Shown piece after piece: positions 33,295-42,092 of a DNA stretch of 64,000 nucleotides. The stretch covers positions 78,453 to 142,452 of the forward strand of contig CALMPG010000134.1 of the NCBI GenBank assembly GCA_937871915.1, in the 5' to 3' direction. The notes under the pieces are model-generated. The model saw only the letters and a program-made list of their open reading frames with translations, had not been told where the DNA came from and made no database searches. Origin of the DNA: an uncultured Phycisphaerales bacterium (GTDB lineage Bacteria; Planctomycetota; Phycisphaerae; Phycisphaerales; UBA1924). Numbering within the stretch: the first letter of the stretch is position 1; each line of letters begins with the position of its first letter. The position numbers and the translations under genes are program-made.

Positions 33295-33861
33295 TTACTT
33301 CCGCTCCTCCAGACCAATGGTGATGTGTGCCATGCGCTTGAGAATGGGGTGGGCCCGGCCGCGGTCCTTGGGCTGGAACCGCTTCATCCGCGGCGCATCC
33401 CCGACCGTCGACTGCGAGACCACCAGCGACTCCACGTCCGCCTCGGCCAGCTGGGCCTCGGCGAAGGCCGCGTTCAGGGCCTTCTTGATGTCCACCGCCG
33501 CCCGCTTGGTGGTGAACGTCAGCAGGTTCAGGGCGGTGTCGTACTTCTTGCCGCGGATCAGGTCCACGAGCAGCTTGGCCTTGCGGGGCGAGCCCCGGTG
33601 GTACTTATAGATGGAGGTGAACGACGCGATGTCCGCGACGGTGCATCCGAGCGCACCGGCCAGGCCCACGATGTCCTCGCGCTTGCAGCGCGGGTGGTCG
33701 CGTCCTCGCATCCAGTTCTGCACCGCGCTGGCGGCGCGGTCCCCGGCCAGGCCGGTCCGCTCGATCGCCTGCGCGAGCTGCTCCACGCCCAGCCCCTTGG
33801 CCGCGGCGACTTTCACCAGATTGGGTCCGTTGATCTTCACGGTGTCATCCTCGATCTGCAT
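33295..33861 (-). CDS. rplV: 50S ribosomal protein L22 fused to an N-terminal HTH-like domain
   Basis: A 188-residue protein. Residues about 86-188 are a complete uL22 (RGSPRKAKLLVDLIRGKKYD, DRGRAHPILKRMAHITI). Residues about 14-80 precede it and read like a XRE-type helix-turn-helix: AAAKGLGVEQLAQAIERTG, then SAVQNWMRGRDHP, then GLAGALGCTVADIASF. L22 proteins I know begin at the YxRxSPxKxR segment. The ATG at 33861 is used. A GTG 9 nt upstream overlaps a palindrome. The domain is in frame with no intervening start, so the fusion is real in sequence. Its role is unknown. Confidence 0.93.
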   Translation of the reverse strand: MQIEDDTVKINGPNLVKVAAAKGLGVEQLAQAIERTGLAGDRAASAVQNWMRGRDHPRCKREDIVGLAGALGCTVADIASFTSIYKYHRGSPRKAKLLVDLIRGKKYDTALNLLTFTTKRAAVDIKKALNAAFAEAQLAEADVESLVVSQSTVGDAPRMKRFQPKDRGRAHPILKRMAHITIGLEERK

Positions 33862-33862
33862 C

Positions 33863-33886
33863 GGTGGCACGGGCGCTGAGCCCGTG
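33863..33886. repeat. GGTGGCACGGG palindrome
   Basis: GGTGGCACGGGCGCTGAGCC plus CGTG. The stem CACGGGC / GCCCGTG has loop GCTGA. It abuts the rplV start codon. The GGTGGCACGG head recurs at 39682-39725 and 60411-60420. Confidence 0.6.
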
Positions 33887-33918
33887 AGCCGTTGGCTGTG
33901 TCAATCCGACTGGTCCGA

Positions 33919-34227
33919 TCACTTGTTCCCCGCCGGCGCTCCGGTGGCCCCGCCCTCGATGCCTTCCTTCTTGTTCGTGTGCCCGCGGAACGTGCGGGTG
34001 TTCGAGAACTCGCCCAGCTTGTGCCCCACCATGTCCTCGGTGATGAACACGTCGTTGAACTTGTTCCCGTTGTGCACCTTGAAGGTGTGCCCGATGAACT
34101 CGGGAACGATCGTGCACGCGCGCTTCCACGTCTTGAGCGGCTCGCGCTTGCCCATCTGGTTGAGCCTCTCGGCCCGACGAAACAGTCGCTCGTCCACGTA
34201 CGGTCCCTTCTTGCTGCTGCGGCTCAT
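33919..34227 (-). CDS. rpsS: 30S ribosomal protein S19
   Basis: A 102-residue uS19. [18 protein letters not shown] and [20 protein letters not shown] are canonical. The end is Gly/Ala rich. Confidence 0.97.
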   Translation of the reverse strand: MSRSSKKGPYVDERLFRRAERLNQMGKREPLKTWKRACTIVPEFIGHTFKVHNGNKFNDVFITEDMVGHKLGEFSNTRTFRGHTNKKEGIEGGATGAPAGNK

Positions 34228-34281
34228 GCGTATTCCTCTTCCGAACTCGATGCCTGGGTGTCTCGTTGCCTTCTGGTTCGC

Positions 34282-35139
34282 TTAGTGCTTCTGGCCGTAC
34301 CGCTTGCTCACCCGGCGACGGATGATCAGCTTGCTGGAGTGCTTCTTCGGGTCGCGGGTGTTGCCGCCCTTGGCCTCCACGCCCGACGGGCCCACCGGCG
34401 GCCGGTTGCCCTTCGACCGACCCGAGCCGCCGCCCAGCGGGTGGGCGTTGTGGCTCTTGGCCACGCCGCGGGTGATCGGCCGAACGCCCAGGTGGCGGTT
34501 CAGACCGGCCTTGCCCAGCCGGCGGTTCTGGTGATCGATGTTGCCCGTCTGCCCGAGCGTCGCGCGGCAGTCGATATGAATCTTGCGGACCTCGCCCGAG
34601 GGCAACTGCAGTGTCGCGTAGTCACCCTCCTTGTTGAGCAGGCGGGCGTAGGTCCCGGCGCTGCGGCACATCTGGGCCCCGCGCCCGGGCTGCATCTCCA
34701 CCGAGTGCACGTCCAGGCCCGTGGGGATGTCCCGCAGACGCATGTTGTTGCCGACCTTCGGGTCCACCGGGCCCGTGCCGCTCGAGTCGAGCTTCTCGCC
34801 CGTCTTGAGGCCCACGGGCGCGATGATGTAGCGCTTCACGCCGTCGGCGTACTGGAGCAGCGCGATGTGCGACGAGCGGTTGGGGTCGTACTCGACGCCG
34901 ACGACCGTCGCGACCTGGCCGTCGCGGTCGTTGCGGCGGAAGTCGATCATGCGGTACTGCCGCTTGGCGCCGCCGCCGCGCCCGCGCACGGTGATCTTGC
35001 CGTGGTGGTTGCGCCCGGAGGTCTTGGGCAGCGGGCCGGTGAGCGACTTCTCCGAGGTGAACTTGGTCACCTCGGCGTGCAGGTTGACCGACGCGTTGCG
35101 TCGGCCGGCGCTGGTGGGTTTGTAAATGCGGATGGGCAT
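34282..35139 (-). CDS. rplB: 50S ribosomal protein L2
   Basis: A 285-residue uL2. The peptidyl-transferase segment with NAHPLGGGSGRSKGNRPP carries the conserved His. GRNHHGKITVRGRGGGAKRQ and the KHSSKLIIRRRVSKRY tail are canonical. The ATG at 35139 begins MPIRIYKPTSAGRR. Longer readings cross rplW and rplD. Confidence 0.98.
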   Translation of the reverse strand: MPIRIYKPTSAGRRNASVNLHAEVTKFTSEKSLTGPLPKTSGRNHHGKITVRGRGGGAKRQYRMIDFRRNDRDGQVATVVGVEYDPNRSSHIALLQYADGVKRYIIAPVGLKTGEKLDSSGTGPVDPKVGNNMRLRDIPTGLDVHSVEMQPGRGAQMCRSAGTYARLLNKEGDYATLQLPSGEVRKIHIDCRATLGQTGNIDHQNRRLGKAGLNRHLGVRPITRGVAKSHNAHPLGGGSGRSKGNRPPVGPSGVEAKGGNTRDPKKHSSKLIIRRRVSKRYGQKH

Positions 35140-35171
35140 GGCTTGGTCTCGTTCGTTCGTCTGCTGGAGAG

Positions 35172-35204
35172 TTGCCTTGGCTGCACCGGCGCAGGCCGGC
35201 GAAG
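35172..35204. repeat. TGCCTTGG/CCGGC repeat
   Basis: TTGCCTTGGCTGCACCGGCG followed by CAGGCCGGCGAAG, in the rplB-rplW gap, ending right at the rplW stop codon. Second copy of the element at 28371-28400. Confidence 0.7.
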
Positions 35205-35483
35205 CTAGAACAACTCGATCGTGCTGCCTTCCTTCAGGCGAACAATCGCCGTCTTCGTCGTGGACATCTGCGTCAGGCCGAACTTCATGCGGCGGAACTT
35301 GCCCCGCCGCTTGAGCGTGTTGACCTTCTCGACCTTGACCTTGTACAGGCTCTCGATCGCCGACTTGATGTCGTTCTTGGTCGCCTTCGGGTCCACCTCG
35401 AAGGTGTACCGGTTCTGCTCGTTCATCGCGAACGTGCCCTTCTCGGTCACGGTCGGACGCTTGATGACGTAGTGGGCTTGCAT
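35205..35483 (-). CDS. rplW: 50S ribosomal protein L23
   Basis: A 92-residue uL23 of normal length. IKRPTVTEKGTFAMNEQNRY and DPKATKNDIKSAIESLYKVKV are canonical. It follows rplD by 3 nt. Confidence 0.98.
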   Translation of the reverse strand: MQAHYVIKRPTVTEKGTFAMNEQNRYTFEVDPKATKNDIKSAIESLYKVKVEKVNTLKRRGKFRRMKFGLTQMSTTKTAIVRLKEGSTIELF

Positions 35484-35486
35484 GGC

Positions 35487-36179
35487 TTACACGCTCTCCT
35501 TCGCGGCCTTCGCACGCCCGAGGGGGTTCACCTTCGCCGCCTTGGTGATCTGCGACGAGGGGCCCCTGAGGAACGCCTCCAGGTCGGCCCTCGTGATCAC
35601 CAGGTAGCGGTGGTTGAGCATGTCGAAGCAGGTCAGCTGGTGCGCCGGCACCAGCGTCACGTTGTCCAGGTTGCGGGCGCTCTTGCGGACCGAGTCGTTC
35701 TCCAGGCCCACGGCCACCAGCGCCGAGCGCTCGGCCTTGATGGCCCCGAGGAACGCCACGAAGTCCTTGGTCCTCGGCGCGCCCAGGGCGAGCGTGTCGA
35801 GCACCTTGACCTCGTTGTCGATGAGCTTCGCCAGCAGCGCGTTGAGATTCGCCTTGCGGCGCATCTTCTTGGGCATGTCCTTGCGGTAGTCCGACGGGTC
35901 GCGCTGCTTGTGGTGCGCGTGGCCGCCGCCGCGGAAGTGCGGGACCTTGCGGTCGCCGTGGCGGGCGCCGCCCGAGCCCTTCTGCTTGAGGAACTTCTTG
36001 GTCGAGCCCTCGACGTTCTCGCGGTTGAGCGTGCGCGACGTGCCCCGACGCAGATTCGCGTGGTACATCACGTACGCCTGCTTGATCAGCGAGGCGTTGA
36101 CCTCGCCGCCAAGGGTCTCGGCGTCGACGGCCAGCTTGCCGACCTCGACACCCTTCATGTTCAAGACGGGGACATCCAT
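35487..36179 (-). CDS. rplD: 50S ribosomal protein L4
   Basis: A 230-residue uL4. The extended loop carries KQKGSGGARHGDRKVPHFRG and the C-terminal fold LTCFDMLNHRYLVITRADLE. The end has a short Lys/Ala tail. Confidence 0.97.
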   Translation of the reverse strand: MDVPVLNMKGVEVGKLAVDAETLGGEVNASLIKQAYVMYHANLRRGTSRTLNRENVEGSTKKFLKQKGSGGARHGDRKVPHFRGGGHAHHKQRDPSDYRKDMPKKMRRKANLNALLAKLIDNEVKVLDTLALGAPRTKDFVAFLGAIKAERSALVAVGLENDSVRKSARNLDNVTLVPAHQLTCFDMLNHRYLVITRADLEAFLRGPSSQITKAAKVNPLGRAKAAKESV

Positions 36180-36523
36180 CTGTCTTACCTCGTCCGACGC
36201 CTTCGTTGACCCCGGGGCCGCTCGGCCCCGCGGGGTGGACTCGGGTGCCCCCCGACTGTGTCGGAAGGGTCCGTCGTCCTCGAAATCCTCGCCTATCCGG
36301 GAAACGCCTGTTATTGAGCGGCGGGCCCCGGAATCGACTCGGCATCATCTGCCCACCGGGGCGGTACTCCCCGATGAGCCGAACTCTTGTTTCCGCCCGG
36401 CGGTTTCTTCGGATTGGATCTGAAATTTCAAATTTGAAATTTCAAATTCAGATCTTCCGACCTTCCGGGCCCGCCGACCGGCACGAAGCCGACCGTCGGA
36501 CACTCACGACCGCTCGCCCCGCG
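36180..36523. other. 344-nt gap between rplD and rplC
   Basis: The gap is unusual, since rplC-rplD are normally adjacent. It holds a perfect hairpin CGGGGCCG-CT-CGGCCCCG (36213-36230) 33 nt upstream of rplD and the low-GC palindrome at 36416-36454. No coding sequence is seen in it. It may carry an internal promoter. Confidence 0.55.
36416..36454. repeat. low-GC palindromic repeat (TGAAATTTCAAATT type)
   Basis: GGATCTGAAATTTCAAATTT followed by GAAATTTCAAATTCAGATC. Arms GGATCTGAA / TTCAGATC enclose a repeated AAATTTCAAATTTGAAATTT core. GC is near 25 percent in a 68 percent region. Sister of 23369-23400. Confidence 0.8.
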
Positions 36524-37216
36524 TCACTTCGACGCGCCGTCGGCGAGCTTCTTCTGCTTGCTCCGATTCAGACGCGTGCACGCCCGAATCGATACGAATC
36601 CTGTGTTCGCCCCCGGGATCGGCCCCTTCACCAGAATCAGGTTCTGGGCCGGGTCGATCTTGATGACATCCAGCGATCGGACCGTCACCTGCTCGTCGCC
36701 CATGTGCCCGGGCATCTTCTTGCCCTTCTTCAGGCCGCCGCCGAACCCGCGGTTCGACGCGTGGGCGCCGATGGAGCCGGGGGAGCGGTGCTTGCGCTCG
36801 GTGCCGTGGCTGGCGCACATGCCCTTGAAGCGGTAGCGCTTCATGACGCCCGCGAAGCCCTTGCCCTTGCTGATGCCGGTGACGTCAACATACTTCTGAT
36901 CCCCCAGAGCCTCGACCGTCAGCGTCTGACCGAGGGAGTATTCCCCGATCTTGTCCGCCGCGACCTTGAACTCCTTGTGCATCCGCTTCGGCCCGGTTCC
37001 GGCCTTCGCGTCGTGCGCGATGACCTGGAACGTCGAGTTGCGGGCCTTCTGGTCGCCGAAGCCGACCTGCACCGCGGCGTACCCGTCGGTCTCGACGGTG
37101 CGGAGCTGCGTGACCACGCACGGGCCGCACTCGATGACGGTCACGGGAATGCTCGCGCCGTTCTCGCCGAAGACGCGAGTCATGCCGAGCTTTTTGCCAA
37201 GGAGCGTGAGAGACAT
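36524..37216 (-). CDS. rplC: 50S ribosomal protein L3
   Basis: A 230-residue uL3. MSLTLLGKKLGMTRVFGENG starts it and the tip region holds SIGAHASNRGFGGGLKKGKK and MPGHMGDEQVTVRSLDV. The ATG at 37216 is used. In-frame upstream codons (MGLFFRIVFRFL) do not match the family. Confidence 0.97.
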   Translation of the reverse strand: MSLTLLGKKLGMTRVFGENGASIPVTVIECGPCVVTQLRTVETDGYAAVQVGFGDQKARNSTFQVIAHDAKAGTGPKRMHKEFKVAADKIGEYSLGQTLTVEALGDQKYVDVTGISKGKGFAGVMKRYRFKGMCASHGTERKHRSPGSIGAHASNRGFGGGLKKGKKMPGHMGDEQVTVRSLDVIKIDPAQNLILVKGPIPGANTGFVSIRACTRLNRSKQKKLADGASK

Positions 37217-37336
37217 AGTTCCGTCCAAACCCTTCTGCCCATCGCACCCGAAGGTGGCGGGCGCTTCATGCACACGGCAGAGGAAGCGAAAAACGATCCG
37301 AAAAAACAACCCCACGCGCGGGCGTGGGGTCGCAAA

Positions 37337-37645
37337 TCAAGCCTTGATCTTCACGAACACACCGGCGGGCACAACCAGCCGATTCAGAGCCTCCACCGTG
37401 CGCGCGTTGGGCTCGATGATGTCGATGATCCGCTTGTGCGTGCGGATCTCGAACTGCTCGCGGCTTTTCTTGTCGATGAAGATCGACCGCAGCACCGTGT
37501 AGCGCTCGATGCGCGTCGGCAGCGGAACCGGGCCCGCGACCTTGGCGTTCGTGCGCTTGGCGTGATCGACGATTTCCTTCGCCGACGCGTCCAGCGCCAG
37601 ATGGTCGTAGGCCTCCATGCGAATTCGAATCTTGCCGCCGGTCAT
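37337..37645 (-). CDS. rpsJ: 30S ribosomal protein S10
   Basis: A 102-residue uS10, also NusE in antitermination. [20 protein letters not shown] and [17 protein letters not shown] are canonical. The ATG at 37645 begins [10 protein letters not shown]. First gene of the ribosomal operon here. tuf, fusA, rpsG and rpsL are not upstream. Confidence 0.97.
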   Translation of the reverse strand: MTGGKIRIRMEAYDHLALDASAKEIVDHAKRTNAKVAGPVPLPTRIERYTVLRSIFIDKKSREQFEIRTHKRIIDIIEPNARTVEALNRLVVPAGVFVKIKA

Positions 37646-38181
37646 CTTTGGTGCGCCTCGTTCAAGTCCGACTCGATCCCGATCCCGAACATTCCCATCC
37701 GACCAACAGCCCTCGCCGCTCGGGCCGATGGGGCGGGCCCTTCGCAGCGACTTCTCCGGACCCTCAGGCGATCCTCGCCCTCGATTCCAGCGGCCGCACC
37801 CGGTGAAGAGCGCCGACCCGCCCGCGCCCTTCCTTTTCTTGCGGCCCCTGTCCACGGGCCGGCGAATCGTGACTCCGACAGCCGCGGCCAAGGCCGCTTC
37901 GTGTCGGACGGAGATTCACGGAAGGAACCAGGCAACGAACGTCGCCCGGTTGCGAGCCGACAAGGCTAGGTGGCCGCGCTTCAATGTCAATCCGCGGTCA
38001 CCTCGCCGCTCCACAATTGACCCGCCACCCCCGTTCGCCCAACCCTCGCGCAAGTCCCGCCGCCCGCGCCACCCCCCCACCGTATCCTTATGACGGATTC
38101 GCCGATGCCCCGCCCCACCCGCGAGCCGATCCTCAACCGGGGTTCGCTCGCCGCCCAATCGCTCACCCAGGGAAACTCCCG
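37646..38181. promoter_or_regulatory. divergent region upstream of the ribosomal operon
   Basis: 536 nt between rpsJ and the plus-strand secreted-protein gene. It should hold the main ribosomal-operon promoter and a promoter for the gene at 38182. A TATCCT box at 38085-38090 could serve the latter. No clear -35/-10 pair for rpsJ and no coding sequence are visible to me. Confidence 0.4.
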
Positions 38182-39675
38182 ATGTTCCGCATTGCCCGCC
38201 TCGCACTGTCAACCGCTTCGATTCTCTGCCTCAGCGCGCTCGCCCCCGCGCAGCCAGGCGCAGGCCCCGGTTCCGGTGGATCCGAGGTCCGCGTCCCCGC
38301 CAAGGCCGGCCAACCCGCCACCGGCGCGCTGGTCCTCTCCGACGAGGCCTTCCGCCTCGACTCGGTCGGCCTCTCCGTCCGCTTCCCCGTCGGTTGCCAG
38401 GTCCGCTCAAACCGGGTGGGCGATCGCCAGACCGTGCAGATCGTGCCCGAATCCAGCACCTGGATACTCAACATCCAGACGCCCCAGACGACCAACGCGG
38501 GCGCGACCATCCAGGAGGCGATGGACCAGACCATCACCCTCATCCAGGGTTCCAACGCCGTCACCGACAAGGACCAGCAGAACTTCTACGACAACTCCGT
38601 CGAGGCCAAACTCCTCGAAAAGACCGACAACCTCACCCTCCCCGGCGGCCCCGCCGCTCGCTTCTACATCTCCGTCCCCCGCGGCGACAAGTCCTACCTC
38701 AACAAGGGCTACACCATCTTCAAGCCCACCGCCCACCAGTTCGTCGTCTTCGAGTTCATCTGCCACGAGGTCGATTTCCCCAAGCTCCGCGGCACGTACG
38801 AGACCATCGTCGGCACCGCCAACTTCGAGAAGGCCGACGCCCTCATGCTCTCCCGCGGCACGGCCATCAAGGCCGGCGCCGCCCTCATCGCCGGCCTGTC
38901 CGAGCAGGACTACGCCGCCGCCATGGGCGACAAGGAACTCTGGTTCCGCCTCTACCGCCCCGCCAAGAGCGGCCTGAAGGTGGACGACACCGAGATCGGC
39001 TACAAGGGCCTGAAGTTCTGGAAGGGCAAGCGCGGCGAGATCAACCCCGACAAGCCCCGGGCCAACTGGAGCAAGTCCGAGCAGCAGGAGGGCTACCTCG
39101 CCCAGCTCCGCACCCGGATCATGCGCGAGGACAACAAGATCATCGACGCCGTCTCCATCGCCTACATGACGCCCGATCGCTCCGAGGAGACGTGGATGAT
39201 CGTCACGAGCGTGAAGGAGCCCGACGGCCGGGAGGTCGCCCACGCCTCCGAGACCGGCGCCCGCAACAAGTCCAACATCATGATCTCCAAGTCCGAGGCC
39301 CGCCGCCCCCCGATGACCCTCAACCCCCCGATGCCCCCCGAGGGCTACCTCTCGCAGTTCGAGTGGATGATCCTCCCGCGCCTGCTGGTGCTGAAGAGGA
39401 CCCTTGTCGAGACCGGCTTCTACTGGTGGGGCGACTTCGTCGGGGCCGACGGCGGGGCGGTCTCGTTCCACCGGTGCTCGCTGACCCAGCAGGGCCCGCT
39501 CCTGACGCTCACGATCACCGCCCGCGACGCCACGCAGTCGCAGACCTCTCTCTACGGCGAGAAGGGCGAGTTCATCCGTTCCGACCTCTCCGGCGGAGCG
39601 TTGGTCTGGGAGCCCACCGAACTCTCGCCGCTCAAGCAACTCTGGGAGCGCAAGGGCCTCCCCGTGGACCGCTGA
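38182..39675 (+). CDS. secreted protein of unknown function
   Basis: A 497-residue protein. The signal peptide is about 1-25 (ALAPAQPG). A Gly/Pro linker is followed by a mixed alpha/beta domain from about 50. Its beginning, FRLDSVGLSVRFPVGCQVRS, and ILNIQTPQTTNAGATIQEAMDQ suggest a PsbP/outer-envelope lipid-binding-like fold, but I cannot name a family. The ATG at 38182 has AGGGAAA upstream. It has no membrane helix after the signal. It precedes the M28 peptidase gene by 74 nt, which holds a palindrome. Confidence 0.75.
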   Translation: MFRIARLALSTASILCLSALAPAQPGAGPGSGGSEVRVPAKAGQPATGALVLSDEAFRLDSVGLSVRFPVGCQVRSNRVGDRQTVQIVPESSTWILNIQTPQTTNAGATIQEAMDQTITLIQGSNAVTDKDQQNFYDNSVEAKLLEKTDNLTLPGGPAARFYISVPRGDKSYLNKGYTIFKPTAHQFVVFEFICHEVDFPKLRGTYETIVGTANFEKADALMLSRGTAIKAGAALIAGLSEQDYAAAMGDKELWFRLYRPAKSGLKVDDTEIGYKGLKFWKGKRGEINPDKPRANWSKSEQQEGYLAQLRTRIMREDNKIIDAVSIAYMTPDRSEETWMIVTSVKEPDGREVAHASETGARNKSNIMISKSEARRPPMTLNPPMPPEGYLSQFEWMILPRLLVLKRTLVETGFYWWGDFVGADGGAVSFHRCSLTQQGPLLTLTITARDATQSQTSLYGEKGEFIRSDLSGGALVWEPTELSPLKQLWERKGLPVDR

Positions 39676-39681
39676 GCCCCC

Positions 39682-39725
39682 GGTGGCACGGGTCGCTTCG
39701 TGGCACGGGTCTCCAGACCCGTGCC
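39682..39725. repeat. GGTGGCACGGG palindrome
   Basis: GGTGGCACGGGTCGCTTC, then a perfect stem GGCACGGGTCT / AGACCCGTGCC (39702-39712 with 39715-39725). It lies between two plus-strand genes and may also stop transcription, although no T-run follows. Confidence 0.65.
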
Positions 39726-39749
39726 CCGTCCGCGCGCCTACAAACCCCG

Positions 39750-41477
39750 ATGCACCACACCTTCCGCACCCTGCTCTGCGCCGCGCTGGCCCTCCCCCTG
39801 GTCGCCTGCTCATCCTCTCCCGGCCCCGCCGCGTCCGGCTATCCGCGGCCCGTGTGCATCCGCGAGGGCAAGGAGTGCGTCGTGCCGCCCATCCCGATGG
39901 GCGACCCCGCCACCATCCGGCGAATCCTCGACGAGGGCAAGCACCGCAACCAGGTGATGAGCCACCTCCACTATCTGACCCAGAACATCGGCCCCCGCCT
40001 CACCGGATCGACCAACGCCGAGAGGGCCAACAACTGGACCCTCGAGAAGTTCCGCTCCTGGGGCCTCGACGCCTCCCTCTTCCAGTGGGGCACCGCCAAC
40101 ACCCGCTTCGACCGCGGGCCATCCTCGGGCAAACTGCTCGTGAAAGAGGTCAAGAAAAACGAGGACGGCTCCGCCGAAGACACCTGGAAGCCCGTCCGTG
40201 ATTTCGAGTTCACGACCCTGTGCTGGACCCGCGGCACCGACGGCCCGAAGCGCGGCCCCGTGGTCCGCATGCCCGAGACCGAAGAGGAGTACGCCAAGGT
40301 CAGAGAATCGCTCCGCGGCGCGTGGGTCCTGCTCGAGCCCGTCTCGATCGAAGGACGCACCGGCGTCCGCCAGCCCGGCCAGCGCGCCGGCGACCGCGCC
40401 TTCGCCCGCAAGGAGGCCCGCCAGCAGGTCGCCGCGGGAAAGAACCCCGCCGAACTCTCCATCGAAGAGCGGGTGATCTTCGACGGGATTCTCGGGTTCA
40501 TCTCTTCCTCCACCGACGCCCGCAACCGCGTCTGGACCACCTCCGCCGAGCCCTCTCGCGACGGCCCGTACAAGGACACGCCCAAGGCGATGTTCCGCGC
40601 CCTCGAAGACATCACCCCGGACGTCGAGGCCATCGTCCGCCTGTGCGACTACGACAACATGCGCGTCCGCATGGCCGACAACAAGGAGTTCCAGGTCGAG
40701 TTTGATCTCCGGCACAGCCTCACCCCCGGACCCATCCCTCTCTACGACACCATCGCCGAGATCAAGGGCACGGAAAAGCCCGGCGAGGTCGTCGTCGTCT
40801 GCGGCCACCTCGACTCCTGGAACGGCCCCGGCTCGCAGGGCGCCACCGACAACGGCACCGGCTCCATGGTCGCCCTCGAGGCCGCCCGCATCCTCTCCGC
40901 CGCCGGCGCCCGCCCCAAGCGCACCATTCGCTTCTGCCTCTGGACCGGCGAGGAGCAGGGGCTTCTCGGCTCCGACGCCTATGTCAAGTCGATCGGCGAC
41001 GCCGCCGGCACCATCTCCGTCTGCCTCAACGACGACGGCGGCACCAACTACGAGGGCGGCCTGCAGTGCACCGCCGACATGGCCGACTACCTCGCCGCCG
41101 CCACCGCCCCCATCAACCACCAGTTCACCGATTCCATGGACGGCAAGCCCCTGAACGTCAACATCCGCGTCGTCAAGAAGTTCCTGCGCGGCGGGAGCAG
41201 CGACCACGCCTCGTTCACCAAGGTCGGCGTCCCCGGCTTCTTCTGGGACGAGTCCGGGCGCGCCGACTACGGCTACGGCTGGCACACCCAGCACGACCGC
41301 CTCGACCTGGCCATCCCGGAGTACCTCCAGCAGTCGGCCACCTGCCAGGCGATCACGGCGTACAACCTCGCCTGCGCCCCGGACCTGCTCCCGCGCGTCC
41401 CGCCGGCCAATCCCGAGGACGAAAAGGCCGCGCAGGCGCAGCGCGAGGAACGCCGCCGCCAGCGTGAATCCCGGTAG
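39750..41477 (+). CDS. M28-family metallopeptidase lipoprotein
   Basis: A 575-residue protein. The lipobox is LVACSSS (Cys20). A protease-associated-like insert lies in the middle (about 130-320). The zinc aminopeptidase core has VVCGHLDSWNGPGSQGATDN (first His and bridging Asp), TGEEQGLLGS (catalytic and ligand Glu), a later Asp in NDDGG, and the last His in GGSSDHASF. The C-terminus is charged (AQREERRRQRESR). It should act as an exported aminopeptidase or carboxypeptidase on peptides. The start is ATG at 39750. Confidence 0.88.
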   Translation: MHHTFRTLLCAALALPLVACSSSPGPAASGYPRPVCIREGKECVVPPIPMGDPATIRRILDEGKHRNQVMSHLHYLTQNIGPRLTGSTNAERANNWTLEKFRSWGLDASLFQWGTANTRFDRGPSSGKLLVKEVKKNEDGSAEDTWKPVRDFEFTTLCWTRGTDGPKRGPVVRMPETEEEYAKVRESLRGAWVLLEPVSIEGRTGVRQPGQRAGDRAFARKEARQQVAAGKNPAELSIEERVIFDGILGFISSSTDARNRVWTTSAEPSRDGPYKDTPKAMFRALEDITPDVEAIVRLCDYDNMRVRMADNKEFQVEFDLRHSLTPGPIPLYDTIAEIKGTEKPGEVVVVCGHLDSWNGPGSQGATDNGTGSMVALEAARILSAAGARPKRTIRFCLWTGEEQGLLGSDAYVKSIGDAAGTISVCLNDDGGTNYEGGLQCTADMADYLAAATAPINHQFTDSMDGKPLNVNIRVVKKFLRGGSSDHASFTKVGVPGFFWDESGRADYGYGWHTQHDRLDLAIPEYLQQSATCQAITAYNLACAPDLLPRVPPANPEDEKAAQAQREERRRQRESR

Positions 41478-41495
41478 CGGTATTCCCCGCCGGCA

Positions 41496-41566
41496 ACGAG
41501 CCCCGAACGAAGCAAGCGGGCCGGGATTCGAGCGAACGCCGACCCCGAACCGCGTTCGGGGCTCGT
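41496..41566. repeat. nested inverted repeat ACGAGCCCCGAACG
   Basis: ACGAGCCCCGAACG (41496-41509) pairs with CGTTCGGGGCTCGT (41553-41566). Inside the right arm CCCCGAAC-CGC-GTTCGGGG makes a smaller hairpin. It lies between the peptidase gene and rnhA. Confidence 0.7.
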
Positions 41567-41591
41567 CACAACTCTTCGCCGACGGTTCGGG

Positions 41592-41597
41592 TATCCT
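41592..41597 (+). promoter_or_regulatory. -10-like box TATCCT, leaderless type
   Basis: TATCCT ends exactly 6 nt before the rnhA ATG. Confidence 0.4.
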
Positions 41598-41603
41598 CGC
41601 ACC

Positions 41604-42092
41604 ATGCCCACGGACGGCGACTCGCAACCACTCCCCCACGTCCTCCTCTTCACCGACGGCGCGTGCTCGGGCAATCCCGGCCCGGGCGGCTGGGCCTACA
41701 TCCTCCGCCACCCCACCTCCGCCGCCGAGCGCGAGGACTCCGGCGGCGAGGCCCGGACGACGAACAACCGCATGGAGCTCATGGCCGCAATTATGGGCCT
41801 TTCCGCGCTCACCAAACGCTCACGCGTCGAGCTCTGGTCCGATAGCAAGTACGTTCTCGACGGCCTCAAGTCCTGGCTCCCCGGCTGGAAGGCCAAGGGC
41901 TGGAAGACCGCCAACAAGAAACCGGTGAAGAACCAGGACCTCTGGATGCGTCTGGACGACCTGCTTTCCAAGCACCAGATCACTTTCCACTGGGTGCGCG
42001 GCCACGACGACCACCCGGAGAACGAGCGCTGCGACCAGCTCGCCGTCGCCGCGCGAGACGCCGCCGCCGCGGGTTCTCGGCCCTCGCGATAA
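41604..42092 (+). CDS. rnhA: ribonuclease HI
   Basis: A 162-residue RNase H that cuts RNA in RNA-DNA hybrids. The catalytic residues are D18 ([17 protein letters not shown]), E58 (NNRMELMA), D80 (ELWSDSKYV) and D144 (ENERCDQLA). The substrate-handle helix includes [17 protein letters not shown]. Length is normal. The leader is only 6 nt from a TANNNT box and lacks a Shine-Dalgarno sequence. Confidence 0.96.
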   Translation: MPTDGDSQPLPHVLLFTDGACSGNPGPGGWAYILRHPTSAAEREDSGGEARTTNNRMELMAAIMGLSALTKRSRVELWSDSKYVLDGLKSWLPGWKAKGWKTANKKPVKNQDLWMRLDDLLSKHQITFHWVRGHDDHPENERCDQLAVAARDAAAAGSRPSR

